DNA of 64,000 bases from PLA3 sp964592235 (GTDB lineage Bacteria; Planctomycetota; Phycisphaerae; UBA1845; UTPLA1), in NCBI GenBank assembly GCA_964592235.1, contig CAZQCF010000008.1:68191-132190 (forward strand), given 5' to 3'. The number at the start of each line of letters is the position of its first letter. Position 1 is the first letter of the stretch. The notes under the pieces were generated by a model. The model saw only the letters and a program-made list of their open reading frames with translations, ran no database searches and was not told where the DNA came from. Shown here one piece after another: positions 44,914 through 54,562 of this stretch. Position numbers and translations under genes: made by a program.

Positions 44914-45939
44914 ATGATTGACGTGAACACCCATCGCAGCACTGCCTCCCAGACCGCCAACACCGGGCCGGTTCACGCGCTGACGATCGACGTGGAGGAC
45001 TATCACAATGTCATCGCGCGGGATTGGCTCGGCCGCGAGGGGCCGCCGACGGACGCAGTGGTTCGCAACACCGAGCGATTGCTTCAGCACTTCGCGGATC
45101 ACGGCGTGCGCGCGACGATGTTCGTGCTGGGCGAAGTGGCCGAGACGTTTCCCGAGCTGGTGCGGCGGATGGCCCGCGCGGGACACGAGATCGGCGTGCA
45201 CGGGTATTATCACCGGCAGGTGTTCAAGCTGACGCCGGAGAGTTTTCGCAAGGAAGTTGAACCGGCGCGGAAGCGGTTGCAGGACCTGACCGGCCAACCG
45301 GTGGCGGGGCATCGTGCGCCGGCGTTCTCGATCATGCCGGCGACGCAATGGGCGCTGGAGGTGCTGGCGGACGCCGGCTTTGAATACGACAGCAGTATCT
45401 TTCCAATCCGCGGGCGGCGGTACGGCTGGCCGGGCTTTCGAGCCGACATCCATCGCATGACCTTGCCGTCGGGCAGGACGATCATCGAGGCGCCGCTATC
45501 GACCATCACGGTGCTGGGCCGGGCGATGCCGGTCTGCGGCGGCGGTTACCTGCGACACTTTCCCGGCGCGATCACGAACTGGGCGATGCGACGCGTCGGC
45601 CGCGTGCGACCGGCGATTCTTTACACGCACCCGTACGAAATCGAGCTGCCGCTGCCGCCGCTGGACACGCGTCACCTGGCCCCAAGGGCCGCGCGGCGCA
45701 CGCGAATCTTTCACTGGTTGCAGCGCCGCAATCGGCACACGGTTGAATGCAAGATTGTCGAACTGTTGAAGCAGTTTTCCTTCGCGCCGCTTGGCGAGGT
45801 CATTCGGCACGCGATTGCTCCGGATGAAGCCGGCGCGCTTGTCGTGTGCGGGGCCTCGTGCGACAATTCTGCCATGAACTCGTCGGCCCCTGCGCTCGTT
45901 CGTACCGTAGCCGATCCACTCGCGGAGCAAGTCCCGTGA
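44914..45939 (+). CDS. Polysaccharide deacetylase of the XrtA/PEP-CTERM-associated type
   Basis: A 341-residue NodB-fold deacetylase. Opening motif LTIDVEDYHNVIARDW at about residue 22 supplies the catalytic Asp pair. HEIGVHGYYHRQVFKLTPES is the metal-binding His motif. APAFSIMPATQWALEVLADA and YTHPYEIE complete the fold. This version matches the subfamily usually found in exosortase-A-linked polysaccharide loci. It should remove N-acetyl groups from a glycan or precursor. The stop overlaps the GTG start of the next gene by 4 bp. Confidence 0.87.
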   Translation: MIDVNTHRSTASQTANTGPVHALTIDVEDYHNVIARDWLGREGPPTDAVVRNTERLLQHFADHGVRATMFVLGEVAETFPELVRRMARAGHEIGVHGYYHRQVFKLTPESFRKEVEPARKRLQDLTGQPVAGHRAPAFSIMPATQWALEVLADAGFEYDSSIFPIRGRRYGWPGFRADIHRMTLPSGRTIIEAPLSTITVLGRAMPVCGGGYLRHFPGAITNWAMRRVGRVRPAILYTHPYEIELPLPPLDTRHLAPRAARRTRIFHWLQRRNRHTVECKIVELLKQFSFAPLGEVIRHAIAPDEAGALVVCGASCDNSAMNSSAPALVRTVADPLAEQVP

Positions 45940-47918
45940 TTACGCACGCCGGGGACGACTCTCACGCAGACGCCCTTCCGACACACGTCGCCGGTTTGGA
46001 CGACGCCGCGCACGCCGCGGACCCGCGCTTGAGCACCGTGCTCATCACCAACGGCAACCTGCTCTCGATGCTGTCGCTCGGCGACTGGCTGTATCACCAC
46101 GGGCACCACCTTAAAGCCGTCGTCATCACCACGAAGCTGCCCTCGACGAAGTCAAACCTGACCGGCCTCTGGACGATGTTCCTCCGGAGCGGTTTCAACT
46201 ATACGTATTTCAAGCTCAACACAAACCGGTTTCTGCCGTCACGGCTGGCGGCGCGCGGGCTGCCGACGACGATCCCGCAACTGATCCGGCTCTATCGGCT
46301 TCCGACGGACGTCATCTACGCAGACAACGTCAATGATCCCGACGTGATTCGACGCATACGCTCGTACGAGCCGAGCGTGTTGTTGAGTTTCAGCGCGACG
46401 AGCCGGTTCTCCGACGCGTTGATCGAGGTTCCGTCGCGTGTCGCGCTGAACGTCCACTACGCCCTGCTGCCGGGCTACGCCGGTCTCTCGCCTTACTATT
46501 GGTACGTGCACCATCGCGAGGCGGTCGCCGGCGTGACGATGCACGTGATTCACTCAAAGCTGGATGCCGGGCCGATCATCTGCCAGGAGCGATTCGAGGC
46601 AAAGGGAATCACGTCCGTCACGGACTTGCTCATCCGCCAGATGGAGCTGGTCTCCCCCGTTCTATGTCGCTACTACGACGGCGAACTGCACGAGGATCGC
46701 GCCACGCCGCAGGACTTGACCCAGCGCACCTACTACCGCCACCCCACGCGGCAGCAGGTCGCGGACTTCAAGCATCGCCGGTTGCAGTTCACGACGCGAC
46801 AGGACGTAGATCGTGTCATCGACATGGCACGTAGTTGTCGCGATCGCGCGCCGCAGGCCGTTGCCGAGAACTTCCAGCGCCGGGCACTGCTCTGCACCCC
46901 GGCCGATCTGCGACCCAGCCTGACCGAGCAACGCGAGGCCATTGCTCCGGATGCGAAACATGAAATCGAACAGATCGCGCGATCGTGGTTTGTGCCTCCC
47001 AAGGCGCCGCGCCGCGATACGTTTCTCGTCTATTCGCTCGATTTCGTGCTCGCGACGCTTCAGGGCTGCATCGCCGAGCCGCAACGGGTCCGCCGCACCG
47101 TGCCATGGCTCACCGTCGGCGTCATCGTGCGTTCGCTCATGGCGATTATGCAGATCGTCATCATGGGTCTCGCGTGGGTGCCCATCCTCAACTGGCTTGT
47201 TGAGATCGCCGCGCGCACCTTCACGCGAAACGCAGCCGGCTTCTTCCTGCGCAGCTGCTATTGGAAAGCCAGGCTCAAACGCCTCGGGGTGGACACGATT
47301 ATTGATCAGGGCGTGGAGATCTGGGGACCCGCCAACGTCTGCATCGGCTCGCATGCCCACGTCGACACCAACGTGCGCCTCGCCGCCGGCGAGCGCCGCC
47401 ACCGCCAGCACGGCTACATCGCCGTCGGCGATCACGTTCACCTGGGCCCCGGCGTTCACATTGCCGGCCGCGGCGGCGTTGAGATTCGCGACTTCGTCGG
47501 AATCATGGCCAATGCGCACTTGTACAGCGCCACCGGCGTTATTGAGCGCCCGCAAGACCCCGGCCAGCTCATCAGCATGTCGCACATGGCGCCGCACGAT
47601 CAACAGCACGTGCACGAAGCGCCGATCCTCATCGACGATTTCGCCTTTGTCGGCATGATGACGCGCATCATGCCCGGCGTGAAGATCGGTTACGGCGCGA
47701 TCGTTCACGCAAACTGCGAAGTCACGCAGGAAGTTCCGCCGTTCGCCAACATCGGCGCCGTGCCGCGCGGCCGGCAGATCGGCTGGCGACGCCCGCGTCG
47801 CCGCAGTCCGCGTCTGAATGGAAACGGTGCGCCCACCACGATGGGCACGATGCCCGCGCCGCGTTCAGCCGAGGCGACCGCGCACGATACTTCGAAGGGT
47901 TCCGATCTTGTCCGCTGA
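45936..47918 (+). CDS. Formyltransferase-membrane-left-handed beta-helix acyltransferase fusion
   Basis: A 660-residue protein from the GTG at 45936 (GTGA overlap, GGAG about 9 bases before it). Residues about 30-250 form a methionyl-tRNA-formyltransferase-type domain. ALNVHYALLPGYAGLSPYYW carries the family's N-x-H motif, and KLDAGPIICQERF carries the catalytic Asp, so N10-formyl-THF should be the donor. A linker and two close hydrophobic helices follow (VGVIVRSLMAIMQIVIMGLA, then WVPILNWLVEIA) at about 388-422. The last 230 residues have hexapeptide-repeat strands of a left-handed beta-helix acyltransferase (VCIGSHAHVDTNVRLAAGE, GDHVHLGPGVHIAGRGGVEI). Formyltransferase domains of this type N-formylate amino sugars; an acyl group would be added by the second domain. 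The joint architecture is unusual. Confidence 0.8.
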   Translation: MITHAGDDSHADALPTHVAGLDDAAHAADPRLSTVLITNGNLLSMLSLGDWLYHHGHHLKAVVITTKLPSTKSNLTGLWTMFLRSGFNYTYFKLNTNRFLPSRLAARGLPTTIPQLIRLYRLPTDVIYADNVNDPDVIRRIRSYEPSVLLSFSATSRFSDALIEVPSRVALNVHYALLPGYAGLSPYYWYVHHREAVAGVTMHVIHSKLDAGPIICQERFEAKGITSVTDLLIRQMELVSPVLCRYYDGELHEDRATPQDLTQRTYYRHPTRQQVADFKHRRLQFTTRQDVDRVIDMARSCRDRAPQAVAENFQRRALLCTPADLRPSLTEQREAIAPDAKHEIEQIARSWFVPPKAPRRDTFLVYSLDFVLATLQGCIAEPQRVRRTVPWLTVGVIVRSLMAIMQIVIMGLAWVPILNWLVEIAARTFTRNAAGFFLRSCYWKARLKRLGVDTIIDQGVEIWGPANVCIGSHAHVDTNVRLAAGERRHRQHGYIAVGDHVHLGPGVHIAGRGGVEIRDFVGIMANAHLYSATGVIERPQDPGQLISMSHMAPHDQQHVHEAPILIDDFAFVGMMTRIMPGVKIGYGAIVHANCEVTQEVPPFANIGAVPRGRQIGWRRPRRRSPRLNGNGAPTTMGTMPAPRSAEATAHDTSKGSDLVR

Positions 47919-49815
47919 TACGTCTTCACGCGCCGCGCTCCCGGTGAACGGCGATCCGCGGGTCGCCGCGGCGAGGCTGTTTGACGGTCTGGGCCGCTCA
48001 CCAGGCATCGCGCTGGTGGCCGCCACGCTGCGGAAGCTCCACTCGGTTCGCGAGGCCATCGCGCCGGTCCGCCAGCGGATCGGCTTGGCGGGCACGTTCA
48101 CCCTGGATGCACTCCGCGCGGCGCTGGATCTTCAAGCCCTTCGCGCGGGGATTAATGCCGAGTGGTTTCTCGCGCCGTATGGACAGGTAGAGCAGGAACT
48201 CATCGACCCGGCGTCGGGGCTAAGCCGATTCAAACCCGACACGGTGATTGTCGCCGCTCGGCTGATGGACGGAGCACCGGCGCTCTACAACGCGTTCAAC
48301 AGCCTGTCCCCGCACGACGCCGACGCACTGGTTACTGATTACACCACGCGCCTCGTTTCAGCGCTGACGGCGTTCCGAGCGCACAGCGCCGCGCGGCTGC
48401 TCATTCAGAACTGGGAACTCCCCGCGCGGCCCGCGCTGGGCATCGCCGACGCGTCGGCCGCGATGTCGCAAATTGCATTGATTCAACGAGCCAATGAACG
48501 ACTTCGCGCGGCGATCGCGCGGTTGCCGGACGCCTACCTCATGGATTACGACGCGCTCGTCGCGCGCGTCGGGCGGGATGCATGGTCGGACCCGCGCATG
48601 GCTTACTTTGCGAGGATCCCCGTCGCCCCGGCTCATTACTGGGTCCTCACGGGTTTTTACGTCGCGCACCTTCGCCCGCTGCTGGGGCTGGCGAAAAAGG
48701 TGCTATGTCTTGATGCAGACCATACGCTCTGGGGCGGCGTCGTGGGCGATGTCGGCCTGGAGGGCATCGCCCTTGGGCCGGATTATCCGGGAAACGCCTT
48801 CGTCGCGTTTCAGCAGCGCGTGCTGGATCTGCATCGCCGCGGCGTGGTGCTGGCTTTGTGCAGCAAGAACGAGCCGGCGACGGTACTGGATGTGCTCGAT
48901 CGCCATCCCAACATGGTGCTGCGACGCGAACACTTCGCCGCGCTGCGCATCAATTGGGAGCCGAAGCCCGCCAACCTGCAAGCCATCGCCGCTGAACTGA
49001 ACCTTGGACTGGACAGCTTTGTCTTTCTCGATGACAGCCCGGTCGAATGCGATCTCGTGCGCACGACGCTGCCGCAGGTGATGGCGATCGCGTTGCCCGC
49101 AGAACCGGCCGCCTGTCCCGGTGTGATCGATGCGCTGGATTGTTTCGACCAATGGACCCTGTCGGAGGAGGACCGCCGCCGAGGCGAGTTGTATCGCGCC
49201 GAGTCGCAGCGGCGCGAGTTGCAGACCGTCACGATGGACCTGCCGACGTTCTACCGGCAACTCCAGATGACGCTGACGATCGCCGTCGATCAGCCGATGC
49301 ATGCGGCTCGCGCGGCGCAGCTCGCCGCCCGCACCAACCAGTTCAACATGAACACCGTCCGCTGCTCGGAAGACGACATCCGTCGATGGATGGCTTCGCC
49401 GGATCATCACGTGGTCACGGCCGCGCTGGCCGATCGGTTTGGCGACAACGGCATCATCGGGTTGGCCGTGCTCCATCGAGGGCCGACGGAATGGGTGCTT
49501 GATATGCTCCTGATGAGCTGCCGAATTCTTGGCCGAACCGTGGAGCAATCGTTTGTGCGCTGGCTGGCCGCGCAGGCGCGCGCCGCCGGCGCGACGTCGC
49601 TCGCGGCACGCTTTGTCCCGACCCCGAAGAACCAGCCGTTTACCGGGTTTTACGAATCGTGCGGCTTTACCCGCTGCGACGAGGCCGACGGCGCGATCGG
49701 CTGGACCCTCTCGCTGGCATCGGCCGATACTACTACACCCGACTGGATCAACGTGACGCGGGAATCGGGGGACGTAACCGGCGTAGCGACTCCAACCGCG
49801 AGAGTGAAGGCATGA
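47908..49815 (+). CDS. FkbH-like HAD-superfamily acyl-ACP synthase
   Basis: A 635-residue protein with the three-part FkbH layout. An N-terminal helical domain (about 1-255) is followed by a HAD domain with KVLCLDADHTLWGGVVGDVG (nucleophile Asp at about residue 265), CSKNEPATVLDVL and FVFLDDSPVECDLVR, then a GNAT-like C-terminal region (FVPTPKNQPFTGFYESCGF). FkbH proteins take 1,3-bisphosphoglycerate and load a glyceryl unit on an ACP. An ACP gene follows with an ATGA overlap, which fits that reaction. I suggest TTG 47908 as start (GAAGGG about 8 bases ahead); an ATG at 47818 would overlap the previous gene by 100 bp. Confidence 0.86.
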   Translation: MSADTSSRAALPVNGDPRVAAARLFDGLGRSPGIALVAATLRKLHSVREAIAPVRQRIGLAGTFTLDALRAALDLQALRAGINAEWFLAPYGQVEQELIDPASGLSRFKPDTVIVAARLMDGAPALYNAFNSLSPHDADALVTDYTTRLVSALTAFRAHSAARLLIQNWELPARPALGIADASAAMSQIALIQRANERLRAAIARLPDAYLMDYDALVARVGRDAWSDPRMAYFARIPVAPAHYWVLTGFYVAHLRPLLGLAKKVLCLDADHTLWGGVVGDVGLEGIALGPDYPGNAFVAFQQRVLDLHRRGVVLALCSKNEPATVLDVLDRHPNMVLRREHFAALRINWEPKPANLQAIAAELNLGLDSFVFLDDSPVECDLVRTTLPQVMAIALPAEPAACPGVIDALDCFDQWTLSEEDRRRGELYRAESQRRELQTVTMDLPTFYRQLQMTLTIAVDQPMHAARAAQLAARTNQFNMNTVRCSEDDIRRWMASPDHHVVTAALADRFGDNGIIGLAVLHRGPTEWVLDMLLMSCRILGRTVEQSFVRWLAAQARAAGATSLAARFVPTPKNQPFTGFYESCGFTRCDEADGAIGWTLSLASADTTTPDWINVTRESGDVTGVATPTARVKA

Positions 49816-50057
49816 GCGAGTCAAATCAGAGCCGCTTTCAACGCGTCGTCGCCGCCGTGCTTGGGGTCGAGCCCGCGGAAATCACCGACGCGCTGACCAA
49901 CGACCGAATCGACACGTGGGACTCGCTCAACCACATCAACATCATCTCCGCACTCGAGCAGGAATTCAGCATCATGCTCCCGACCGGTAGCATGGCCAGC
50001 CACCAATCCGTCCGCGGGCTGAAGGCGCTGCTTCGCGAACACGGCGTCGAGGTCTGA
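49812..50057 (+). CDS. Acyl carrier protein
   Basis: An 81-residue ACP. The Ser for 4'-phosphopantetheine is Ser38 in DTWDSLNHINIISALEQEF. The region before (FQRVVAAVLGVEPAEITDAL) is the typical first helix. The ATG overlaps the FkbH stop by 4 bp (ATGA), so the two are translated together and this is very likely the FkbH partner. No polyketide synthase is nearby, so the acyl-ACP may feed an acyltransferase such as the beta-helix domain encoded two genes earlier. Confidence 0.9.
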   Translation: MSESNQSRFQRVVAAVLGVEPAEITDALTNDRIDTWDSLNHINIISALEQEFSIMLPTGSMASHQSVRGLKALLREHGVEV

Positions 50058-50058
50058 C

Positions 50059-51594
50059 ATGCGGCCACCCTCCGACGCCCGCCGAGCCTGGTGCGGCGCG
50101 TTTGGCGCGGCGATGCTGCTGTTCGCCTGCACCGCCTCGCCCTACCCGCAATGGCAGGATTCCGGCTGGCAGCAGATTCGAGTTCTTACGCATCAACTCG
50201 ACCACCCGCTCGGCCTGGCACTGATCCATCCTTTGCATCATTATCTCGGACGAGCGGCGGTCGCCTTCTTGCCGTTCTTCGAGCCGGCGTACGCCATCAC
50301 GCTGGTCAGCGCCGTCGCCGCAGCCGTCGCCGTCGCCAATGTTGCGACATTAGTGTTGTTGCTAACAGGATCGGGCGGCGCCGCCGTGATGACCGCCGCC
50401 TCGCTCGCTCTCGCGCACACGTTCTGGCAGTTCGCCACGCACACGGAGTCGTACACGCTCTTCGCCGCGCTCTTCACAGCCGAGTGGTTGTGCCTCGTAC
50501 GATTCCTTCGGACCAATCGCGTCGACGCACTCTTTGCCATGAGCGTTTTCAATGGTCTGGGCTTCGCCAATCATGTGCTCGCGGCACTGGCGACGCCCGT
50601 GCTCGCGGTCGTGTGCTACCTCGCCCTGCTAGGCCGGCGCGGCGCCGTCCGGGTCTGGTTCACGCTGGCCTGCTGGTGGCTGTTGGGAGCCTTGCCGTAC
50701 CTCACGATCATCGGCGGTCACGCAGCCCAATCGGGCGATTTCCTCGGCGCGATCCGGTCCGCGTTCGTTGGGGAGTTCCGCGAGCAAGTGCTCAACACAC
50801 GGGTAAGCGCTTCCTTCCTCGCTCGCTCCGCCGGCTTCGTCGTTTACAACTTCCCGAACCTGGCGCTTCCGCTTGCAGCAATTGCGCTCTTCGCGCGCGG
50901 TGGGCCGGCTTCATCCGTGGATCCCGCCGAGCGCCGCACCCTGACGTTCCTCCTCCGATTCCTGACAGCCGAGCTCTTCATTTACGGTGTCTTTGTCTTC
51001 CGCTACGCCATTGCCGACCAGTACACGTTTTTTATACCCTTGTATTGCATCATCGCGGCACTGGCCGGGATCGGTTTGACGCAACTCGCTCCTCGCATGC
51101 GCCGACGGGCCATGGCATGTGGTCTCTTCCTGCTCGCGATGACACCGGTCGTCTACGCGGGGACGGCGCGGATTATGAAGTCTCGCCACACGCTCGATGC
51201 CATGCTCCAGGGCAAGCCGTTTCGCGACGGCTATCGCTCCGTGCTTATTCCATGGGGGATTGGCGATGATCACACATTTCGAATGAATCGCGCGGCCGTT
51301 GAGTTGGCCGGTCCGCGCGGCCTCATCCTGACCGTTGATCCCATGATTGCGACCAGCCTTCAATACGAATATCTGCTGGGCAGACTACCGCAGCGTGTTC
51401 AACTCGTGGACCTTGCGACGCCCACCGCGGCACGCCGCGCATTTCTGGACGGATTGGTCCGCGCCGCGCACCGGATGGGCCGGCCGGTTGTTCTCGTACC
51501 GGCGCACCGTGATCGTCCGGAAACGTGTCTGGCCGACGCGACGTGGCGACGCGTGGGCGACCTGTATGTGCTCAATGCCTTTGCGAGTCCATAG
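50059..51594 (+). CDS. Multi-pass glycosyltransferase-like membrane protein
   Basis: A 511-residue protein with about ten or eleven hydrophobic segments. The N-terminal extracytoplasmic loop (DSGWQQIRVLTHQLDHPLGL) and HTESYTLFAALFTAEWLCLV recall the DUF2723/PMT-type (GT-C) mannosyltransferase-like family, in which an acidic residue after the first helix is catalytic. Such enzymes use polyprenyl-linked sugars. The C-terminus (about 370-511) is soluble. The ATG is immediately after the ACP stop. Its role in this locus is probably glycan assembly or export, which is inference. Confidence 0.7.
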   Translation: MRPPSDARRAWCGAFGAAMLLFACTASPYPQWQDSGWQQIRVLTHQLDHPLGLALIHPLHHYLGRAAVAFLPFFEPAYAITLVSAVAAAVAVANVATLVLLLTGSGGAAVMTAASLALAHTFWQFATHTESYTLFAALFTAEWLCLVRFLRTNRVDALFAMSVFNGLGFANHVLAALATPVLAVVCYLALLGRRGAVRVWFTLACWWLLGALPYLTIIGGHAAQSGDFLGAIRSAFVGEFREQVLNTRVSASFLARSAGFVVYNFPNLALPLAAIALFARGGPASSVDPAERRTLTFLLRFLTAELFIYGVFVFRYAIADQYTFFIPLYCIIAALAGIGLTQLAPRMRRRAMACGLFLLAMTPVVYAGTARIMKSRHTLDAMLQGKPFRDGYRSVLIPWGIGDDHTFRMNRAAVELAGPRGLILTVDPMIATSLQYEYLLGRLPQRVQLVDLATPTAARRAFLDGLVRAAHRMGRPVVLVPAHRDRPETCLADATWRRVGDLYVLNAFASP

Positions 51595-51631
51595 GCACGA
51601 GGCGGACCATTCAATACCGGTCCAGGCCTTC

Positions 51632-51659
51632 TTGACCCGTCCTGTGAATTTGCAATAAT
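51632..51659 (+). promoter_or_regulatory. Candidate promoter for the carbamoyltransferase operon
   Basis: TTGACC (51632-51637) and AATAAT (51654-51659) with a 16-bp spacer, about 80 bp before the carbamoyltransferase ATG. This AT-richer patch is distinct from the surrounding DNA. Confidence 0.5.
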
Positions 51660-51739
51660 GGCGGGCTTCCCGTTCCGATGAGGATTGGGAGTAGTCCATT
51701 AGCGGAACGCAGCCGATTCAAGTGGCGCGGAGGGATTCA

Positions 51740-54562
51740 ATGTACATCCTGGGGATATCCGCGTTCTATCATGACAGCGCCGCCGCGCTCGTGAAGGACG
51801 GGATGATCGTAGCCGCGGCCCAGGAGGAGCGCTTCACGCGAAAGAAGCATGACTCCGCCTTTCCGGTGAAGGCGATTCAGTTCTGCCTCGACAAGGCCGG
51901 AATCACGGCCGATCAACTCGACTTGGTCGGTTTTTATGAGAAACCGCTGATCAAGTTTGAGCGCCTGCTGGAGACGTATCTTAGCTTCGTGCCTGCGGGC
52001 TTCGACTCGTTCCGCAAGGCGCTGCCGCTCTGGCTCGGCAAGAAGCTCTTCCTCCCGCGCGAGATCGACAAGGGCCTGAAGCGCAACACGAAGCTGCGCT
52101 ACATCTTCCCCGAGCATCACGAATCCCACGCTGCCAGCGCGTTCTACCCCTCGCCATTCAAAGAAGCCGCCGTGGTCACGGTCGACGGCGTGGGTGAATG
52201 GGCGACGACAACGATCGGCGTCGGCCGCGGCAACGATGTCAGGATTCTCCGCGAGATTCACTTTCCGCACTCGCTGGGCCTGCTCTACTCGGCCTTCACC
52301 TACTACACCGGCTTCGAGGTGAATGAAGGCGAGTACAAGCTCATGGGTCTGGCGCCGTATGGTCAGCCGACCTTCAAGGACTTGATCTATCAACATCTGA
52401 TCGACGTGCGCGACGACGGTTCCTTCTGGATGGACATGTCGTATTTCAATTACTGCCAGGGTCTGACGATGACCTCGGAGAAGTTTCACAAACTCTTCGG
52501 TGGTCCGCCGCGGCGAAGCGACGAGCGCATCACGCAGCGGCACATGGACCTGGCCGCCTCGGTTCAGAAAGTGACCGAGGACGTGATGATGAGGATCGCG
52601 CGACACGCCCACAAGGAAACCGGATCGAAGAATCTCTGCCTGGCGGGCGGCGTCGCGCTGAACTGCGTCGCCAACGGCAAGATCCTTCGCGAGGGGCCGT
52701 TCGAGAACCTCTGGATTCAACCTGCGGCCGGAGACGCCGGCGGCGCGCTCGGCACCGCGCTGCTCATCTGGCACAAGATGCTGAACAAGCCGCGCACGCC
52801 GGAGAAGGGCGACTCCCAATTCGGCTCGCTGCTCGGTCCCGAGTTCGACACCGATTATGTCAAGCGGTACCTCGATTCGGTCGGCGCGGCGTACGACCTC
52901 ATGGACGATGACGCGCTCGACGCGCGCGTGGCGAAGTACATGGCCGAGGGCAAAGTCATCGGCTGGTATCAGGGACGCAGCGAGTACGGCCCGCGCGCCC
53001 TGGGCTGCCGCAGCATCATTGGTGACCCGCGCAATCAGCAGATGCAGACGGTGATGAACCTCAAGGTGAAATACCGCGAGTCGTTCCGGCCGTTTGCTCC
53101 GTGTGTCCTTCGCGAACACGTCGATCAGTATTTCGACATGCGGTCAGGCGAGGACAGCCCTTACATGCTGCTGGTCGCGCCGGTGAAGGAGCATCGCCGC
53201 AAGCCGCTGACGCCAGAGCAGCAGAAGCTCCAGGGCATCGAGCTGTTGAAAGCGCCGCGATCAGAAGTTCCCGCGATTACTCACGTTGACTACTCCGCCC
53301 GCGTGCAGACCGTGGACGACACGCGCCACCCGCGCCTTCGCCGGCTGATGTCCAAGTTCCACGAGGTCACCGGCTGCCCCGTCATCGTCAATACCAGTTT
53401 CAATTTAAGCTGGGAGCCGATCGTCAACCGGCCGGAAGAAGCCTATCGCACGTTCATGTCGTCCGACATCGACGTGCTCGTGCTGAACAACGCCGTGCTG
53501 GTGAAAGAAAACCAGCAGGCCAATCTCGACGCGCGGCGCAACGGCAGCAACGGCGAGTTCACCGATCCGGGGCTGGAAGCCGTCTGGGCCTGCCCGGCCT
53601 GCGGCGGCAAACTGAAGGCCGACAACGGCAAGAATGCGGCCTGCGAAAAATGCAGCGCGGCGTTCACCTGCAACGACGGCATCTGGCAGCTCTTCAGCCC
53701 GCACGAGAAGGTACAGGGCGACGTGACCGATCTCGTGAAGTCGTTCTACGAGGAGCATCCGTTCCCGAACTACGACGATCACGACTCGTTGAGTTCGCTG
53801 ATCTCAAAATCGCGCAAGGGGGTCTATGCCCGGCTGCTTGGCGATCAGATTCCCTACAACGCCCGCATTCTCGAGGTCGGTTGCGGCACCGGGCAGCTCT
53901 CGAACTTCCTCGGCATCGGCTGCCGCACGGTCATTGGAACCGACCTCTGTCTCAATTCGCTGCGACTTGCCGAGAACTTCCGCCGGCAGCAGGGTCTGTC
54001 GCGCGTCCGTTTCCTTCAGATGAACCTCTTCCGGCCCGCCCTTCAGAAGGAGCAATTTGACGTCGTCCTTTGCAACGGCGTGCTGCACCACACCAGCGAC
54101 CCCTACGGCGGCTTCAAGAGCATCTGCAAGCTGGTCAAGCCCGGCGGCTACATCATCATCGGGTTGTACAACACTTACGGCCGCCTGCTGCTCGACGCGC
54201 GCCGCATCTTGTTCCGCATCACCGGCGGTCGCATGAAGTGGATCGATCCTTATATGCGTAAGACGCGCATGAGCGCCGGCAAGCAGGACGCGTGGTTCCA
54301 CGATCAGTATCGCCACCCGCATGAGTCCAAGCACACGATGGGCGAGTTGATCGGCTGGTACGAAGACAACGGGTTTGAATACATCAACGGCATCCCCAAG
54401 CCGCGCGTCTGGGATGCATTCTCCACCAATGAGCGCATGTTCGAGAAGAACCCCAAGGGCACGCTGTTCGAACGCGCCCTCGCCCAGACGAAGATGATCT
54501 GGACCGGCTCGCAGGAAGGCGGCTTCTACATCATGGTGGGCAGAAAGGTGGGCGGTCGATGA
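51740..54562 (+). CDS. Carbamoyltransferase fused to zinc ribbon and SAM methyltransferase
   Basis: A 940-residue three-part protein. Residues 1-600 form a NodU/CmcH-type O-carbamoyltransferase: YILGISAFYHDSAAALVKDG, HHESHAASAFYPSPF, GEYKLMGLAPYG, LAGGVALNCVANGK, SEYGPRALGCRSIIGDPRNQ and NTSFNLSWEPIV. These use carbamoyl phosphate to carbamoylate a sugar hydroxyl. A zinc ribbon follows (ACPACGGKLK...ACEKCSAAF, about 613-640). The last 300 residues are a SAM methyltransferase with ILEVGCGTGQLSNFLG and LCNGVLHHTSDPYGGFK. ATG 51740 follows GGAGGG by 5 bases. The next gene overlaps by 4 bp. One polypeptide could thus carbamoylate and methylate the same glycan. Confidence 0.88.
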   Translation: MYILGISAFYHDSAAALVKDGMIVAAAQEERFTRKKHDSAFPVKAIQFCLDKAGITADQLDLVGFYEKPLIKFERLLETYLSFVPAGFDSFRKALPLWLGKKLFLPREIDKGLKRNTKLRYIFPEHHESHAASAFYPSPFKEAAVVTVDGVGEWATTTIGVGRGNDVRILREIHFPHSLGLLYSAFTYYTGFEVNEGEYKLMGLAPYGQPTFKDLIYQHLIDVRDDGSFWMDMSYFNYCQGLTMTSEKFHKLFGGPPRRSDERITQRHMDLAASVQKVTEDVMMRIARHAHKETGSKNLCLAGGVALNCVANGKILREGPFENLWIQPAAGDAGGALGTALLIWHKMLNKPRTPEKGDSQFGSLLGPEFDTDYVKRYLDSVGAAYDLMDDDALDARVAKYMAEGKVIGWYQGRSEYGPRALGCRSIIGDPRNQQMQTVMNLKVKYRESFRPFAPCVLREHVDQYFDMRSGEDSPYMLLVAPVKEHRRKPLTPEQQKLQGIELLKAPRSEVPAITHVDYSARVQTVDDTRHPRLRRLMSKFHEVTGCPVIVNTSFNLSWEPIVNRPEEAYRTFMSSDIDVLVLNNAVLVKENQQANLDARRNGSNGEFTDPGLEAVWACPACGGKLKADNGKNAACEKCSAAFTCNDGIWQLFSPHEKVQGDVTDLVKSFYEEHPFPNYDDHDSLSSLISKSRKGVYARLLGDQIPYNARILEVGCGTGQLSNFLGIGCRTVIGTDLCLNSLRLAENFRRQQGLSRVRFLQMNLFRPALQKEQFDVVLCNGVLHHTSDPYGGFKSICKLVKPGGYIIIGLYNTYGRLLLDARRILFRITGGRMKWIDPYMRKTRMSAGKQDAWFHDQYRHPHESKHTMGELIGWYEDNGFEYINGIPKPRVWDAFSTNERMFEKNPKGTLFERALAQTKMIWTGSQEGGFYIMVGRKVGGR

